From: Phaeovulum vinaykumarii
Lineage (GTDB): Bacteria > Pseudomonadota > Alphaproteobacteria > Rhodobacterales > Rhodobacteraceae
Direction of reading: 5' to 3'
Length of the DNA stretch: 64,000 nt
Assembly: GCF_900156695.1 (NCBI RefSeq)
Contig: NZ_FTOM01000001.1
Coordinates: forward strand, 558,001-622,000
A program made the position numbers and the translations under genes. The notes beneath the pieces are model-generated. The model ran no database searches. It was given only the letters and a program-made list of their open reading frames with translations, and was not told the origin of the DNA. Shown piece by piece: positions 62,909 through 64,000 of the stretch; positions within the stretch are counted from its first letter, which is position 1; each line of letters opens with the position of its first letter.

Positions 62909-64000
62909 TCAATGCGGGAATAGAAAATGCGCCGGATCGGGGTGAAGAAGTTCGGCCCGCCAGGGACCGCCGGGGGCCAGAAGCGGCGCGGCCAGAAGCC
63001 GGTCGGCCTGCCAGATGCCGGGGCTGGCCAGCGCCGAGGGCCGCGGCAGCCCCCCCACCCGCCAGTCGGGCAGGCGCGCCAGGCCCGCAGGCCCCAGCGC
63101 CCTGATCGTGGCGCCGGGCGGCAGGGGGGCCCCGGCGATGCGCCAGCGGTCCCAGACCGGCCCCGGCGCCACCAGATCCGCCACCGCGCGAAATTCGCGC
63201 GCCACCCGCAGCCGGCCCCCGGCCCGGCGAATGCGGCACCCCGCCAATGTCCGGTCGAATTCCGCCGGCGCCAGAAGTGCGGCCAGCGCCCGCGCGCGCG
63301 GCGGATAACCGGGGCCAGCCGCATGCGCCGCGCCCACGAAGGCCAGGGCCGCGCGCATCAGGCGGCGGCGGATCTCCATCGGCTGGGCGTCGAAGCCGGC
63401 CGCGTCAAACACCAGATCGCCCGCCGCCACCTGCGCCAGTGCCGCCATCGCCCCGCGCGCGGCGGCGCGCACGACCTCCTCGGCCTCGGAAAGATGCGCG
63501 ACCACCGCGGCCAGCCCTTCGGCGCGCAGGCCCAGGGGCGCCAGATCGCGCAGGGCCCGACGCGCGCGGGCCCGCAGGTAAGCGGGGTTGTCGTTGGTCG
63601 GATCCTCGGCCCAGGCGATCCCTTGGGCGCGCGCCCAGATCCGCAGATCGGCACGCGTCACGCCCAGGAAGGGCCGGTGCCAGCGCACGCCCGCCTCGTG
63701 CCAGGACGGGCGCATCCCGGCAAGGCCCGCCAGCCCCGCCTCGCGGCCCAGCCGCATCAGGAAGGTCTCGGCCTGATCGTCGGCGGTATGGGCCAGCACC
63801 ACATCCGTCACCCCCTCGGCGCACGCCCAGGCCCCGATCAGCCGCAGCCGGGCCCGGCGCGCGGCATCCATCAGGTTGCCGCCCGCGGGCCTGTCGGTCC
63901 AGCGCAGAACCGTGTGGGGCACGCCGAGGTCCGCGCAGGCGCGCGCGACCTGCGCGGCCTCGGCGGCGGCTTCGGGGCGCAGGCCGTGGTCCAGCGTGAC
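62909..64000 (-). CDS. tilS: tRNA(Ile)-lysidine synthase (5' end outside window)
   Basis: Converts C34 of the AUA-reading isoleucine tRNA to lysidine. The reading frame is open to the right edge. Visible parts: VTLDHGLRPEAAAEAAQVAR at the edge, then VVLAHTADDQAETFLMRLGR (conserved ATP-pyrophosphatase block), RPFLGVTRADLR, AWAEDPTNDNPAYLRARARR (signature) and a C-terminal domain. The N-terminal P-loop (SGGxDS) lies outside. ftsH follows on the same strand. Confidence 0.95.
   Translation of the reverse strand, partial: VTLDHGLRPEAAAEAAQVARACADLGVPHTVLRWTDRPAGGNLMDAARRARLRLIGAWACAEGVTDVVLAHTADDQAETFLMRLGREAGLAGLAGMRPSWHEAGVRWHRPFLGVTRADLRIWARAQGIAWAEDPTNDNPAYLRARARRALRDLAPLGLRAEGLAAVVAHLSEAEEVVRAAARGAMAALAQVAAGDLVFDAAGFDAQPMEIRRRLMRAALAFVGAAHAAGPGYPPRARALAALLAPAEFDRTLAGCRIRRAGGRLRVAREFRAVADLVAPGPVWDRWRIAGAPLPPGATIRALGPAGLARLPDWRVGGLPRPSALASPGIWQADRLLAAPLLAPGGPWRAELLHPDPAHFLFPH

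Noticed and set aside
1-64000. CRISPR arrays, insertion sequences, phage genes, tRNA or rRNA genes
   Set aside because: No regular repeat-spacer pattern, transposase motif, terminal inverted repeats or recognisable tRNA/rRNA sequence was seen; intergenic gaps are short. A covariance-model search was not possible here.

Overview
This window comes from a high-GC anoxygenic phototroph of the Rhodobacteraceae (Alphaproteobacteria). The diagnostic block is a Rhodobacter-type photosynthesis gene cluster at about 37.2-52.0 kb: dxs, pufX, pufM, pufL, pufA, pufB, pufQ, bchZ, bchY, bchX, bchC, crtF and crtE, all read leftwards, with crtD and crtC diverging to the right. The presence of pufX points to the Rhodobacter/Cereibacter/Phaeovulum group. 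From memory, its N-terminus (MAEKHYLEGATK) resembles the PufX of Rhodobacter (Phaeovulum) veldkampii more than that of R. sphaeroides or R. capsulatus. No rRNA, tRNA, CRISPR array, insertion sequence or phage gene was recognised, so this looks like ordinary chromosome.

Layout. 0-3.2 kb: a YbbAP-type ABC transporter divergent from tesA, then a BolA-family gene and a CGFS glutaredoxin. 3.2-6.1 kb: deoC and a degenerate aldehyde dehydrogenase-like gene. 6.3-11.1 kb: a frameshifted small gene, a DUF1523 pair, an M20 deacylase and panB-panC. 11.6-19.2 kb: a LysR regulator divergent from a fused indolepyruvate:ferredoxin oxidoreductase, then an acyltransferase, murI and leuB. 19.4-24.3 kb: a very large GAF/PAS hybrid histidine kinase with a LuxR-type response regulator. 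24.6-32.4 kb: a respiratory island (cytochrome c', cytochrome b561, cydD, cydC, cydA, cydB, cydX) with a perfect FNR-type box before cydA. 32.5-37.2 kb: a RecD-like helicase, htpX, ruvC-ruvA and a DUF1127 gene with a structured 3' end. 37.2-52.0 kb: the photosynthesis cluster. 52-64 kb: hemP with a small partner, a Lhr-like helicase with pdeM, a frameshifted LytTR gene, a PaaI thioesterase, folD, fhs, tam, ftsH and the 3' part of tilS.

How the parts work together. Dxs supplies isoprenoid precursor and CrtE makes geranylgeranyl diphosphate for carotenoids and bacteriochlorophyll. BchXYZ and BchC carry out late bacteriochlorophyll steps, and PufQ/B/A/L/M/X make the LH1-reaction centre core. Paired TGT-N12-ACA palindromes lie before bchC and between crtE and crtD, which fits redox/light repression by a PpsR/CrtJ protein. 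The FNR-type box before cydABX fits low-oxygen control of the bd oxidase. FolD and Fhs form a one-carbon pair, and BolA with the CGFS glutaredoxin forms an iron-sulfur pair.

Three places read as disrupted or hard to translate: single-base frameshifts near 6629 and 55846, and the lack of an ordinary start codon for crtC. All could be real or sequencing artefacts. No clearly new system was found. The best leads are the DUF1127 3' RNA structure, the deoC-linked ALDH pseudoenzyme, the giant kinase, and the small gene coupled to hemP.
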